From Candidatus Villigracilis saccharophilus (GTDB lineage Bacteria > Chloroflexota > Anaerolineae > Anaerolineales > Villigracilaceae), in the NCBI GenBank assembly GCA_016709305.1, contig JADJNA010000042.1, forward strand, positions 1-5,600: a stretch of 5,600 nt of DNA. Reading direction: 5' to 3'. Made by a program: the position numbers and the translations under genes. The notes beneath the pieces are model-generated. The model had not been told where the DNA came from. It was given only the letters and a program-made list of their open reading frames with translations, and searched no databases. Shown in pieces: positions 5,416 to 5,600 of this stretch (its first letter is position 1; each line of letters begins with the position of its first letter).

Positions 5416-5432
5416 CTGATCTACTACAGCCC
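5416..5432 (-). repeat. Right terminal inverted repeat of the IS1016-like element
   Basis: On the minus strand this reads GGGCTGTAGTAGATCAG. It begins two bases after the transposase stop codon. Confidence 0.9.
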
Positions 5433-5600
5433 ATTAAATTAGGTTAGATGACTGTGAGAGTGAGGTCGATAAAATTTGAGAATCCTGAATAAAAACGCAA
5501 TTACTTAAATAGATCGGAAAGAATTTTAAATAAAAAAGTGATTTTGAAAAGCATAAGGCATGAATACCATTTCATAAATAGGGGAATATTGCTATAAAAT
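5433..5600. other. AT-rich tail without a recognised feature
   Basis: This stretch is markedly AT-rich and has no reading frame worth naming. It does not encode the missing C-terminal half of the IS427-like transposase, and I see no right end for that element. A TATAAAAT at the very edge of the window resembles a -10 box but has no good partner. Confidence 0.5.

Larger units (their letters stand above)
4724..5432 (+). mobile_element. IS1595-family IS1016-like insertion sequence, 709 bp, nested in the IS427-like element
   Basis: The left end GGGCTGTAGTAGATTAG (4724-4740) and the inverted right end GGGCTGTAGTAGATCAG (minus strand, 5416-5432) match in 16 of 17 bases. They enclose a single transposase gene that fills the element, which is typical in size for IS1016-type elements. 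The 8-bp flanks expected as a target duplication do not agree: TGTTCTAG on the left and ATTAAATT on the right. Together with loss of the rest of the IS427-like gene, this points to a deletion or recombination after insertion. Confidence 0.9.

Overview
This 5.6 kb window is almost entirely insertion-sequence (IS) DNA. I can support five different transposase genes, parts of at least five IS elements, and no host metabolic gene. The IS types (four IS5-family elements of different subgroups and one IS1016-like IS1595-family element) suit a proteobacterium. The flavour recalls IS-rich beta- or gammaproteobacteria such as Nitrosomonas, but this is an impression from the families, not a sequence match.

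Layout. (1) Positions 1-1047, plus strand: the 3' part of an IS1478-like IS5-family transposase gene. It runs in from outside the window and is broken by a one-base frameshift near 361. (2) About 1146-2308: an apparently intact IS1106-like IS5-family element with its transposase on the minus strand. (3) 2309-2412: a short spacer with a perfect 8-bp hairpin. (4) 2413-3607: a complete 1195-bp IS5-subgroup element with clear inverted ends and an intact minus-strand transposase. The 4-bp sequences flanking it do not match each other (TTAA and CTAG). (5) 3608-4246: about 640 bp with no convincing gene but many small inverted repeats, a cluster of GCAAG/CTTGC motifs and one doubtful 43-codon frame. 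(6) 4247-4723: the front part of an IS427-like IS5-family element, with an amber codon in place of an expected tryptophan, cut off by the next element. (7) 4724-5432: an IS1016-like element with 17-bp ends (16 of 17 identical) and a full-length transposase gene carrying three one-base frameshifts. (8) 5433-5600: AT-rich DNA with no recognised feature.

Functionally, only the two middle elements (2 and 4) look able to make full-length transposase. The others are decayed, truncated or nested, which is the usual picture of an IS landing zone. All four frameshifts look like single-base homopolymer length changes, so read or assembly error must be excluded before calling these genes dead. I found no cargo genes, defence system, CRISPR array or RNA gene. 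The least explained part is the 3608-4246 spacer.
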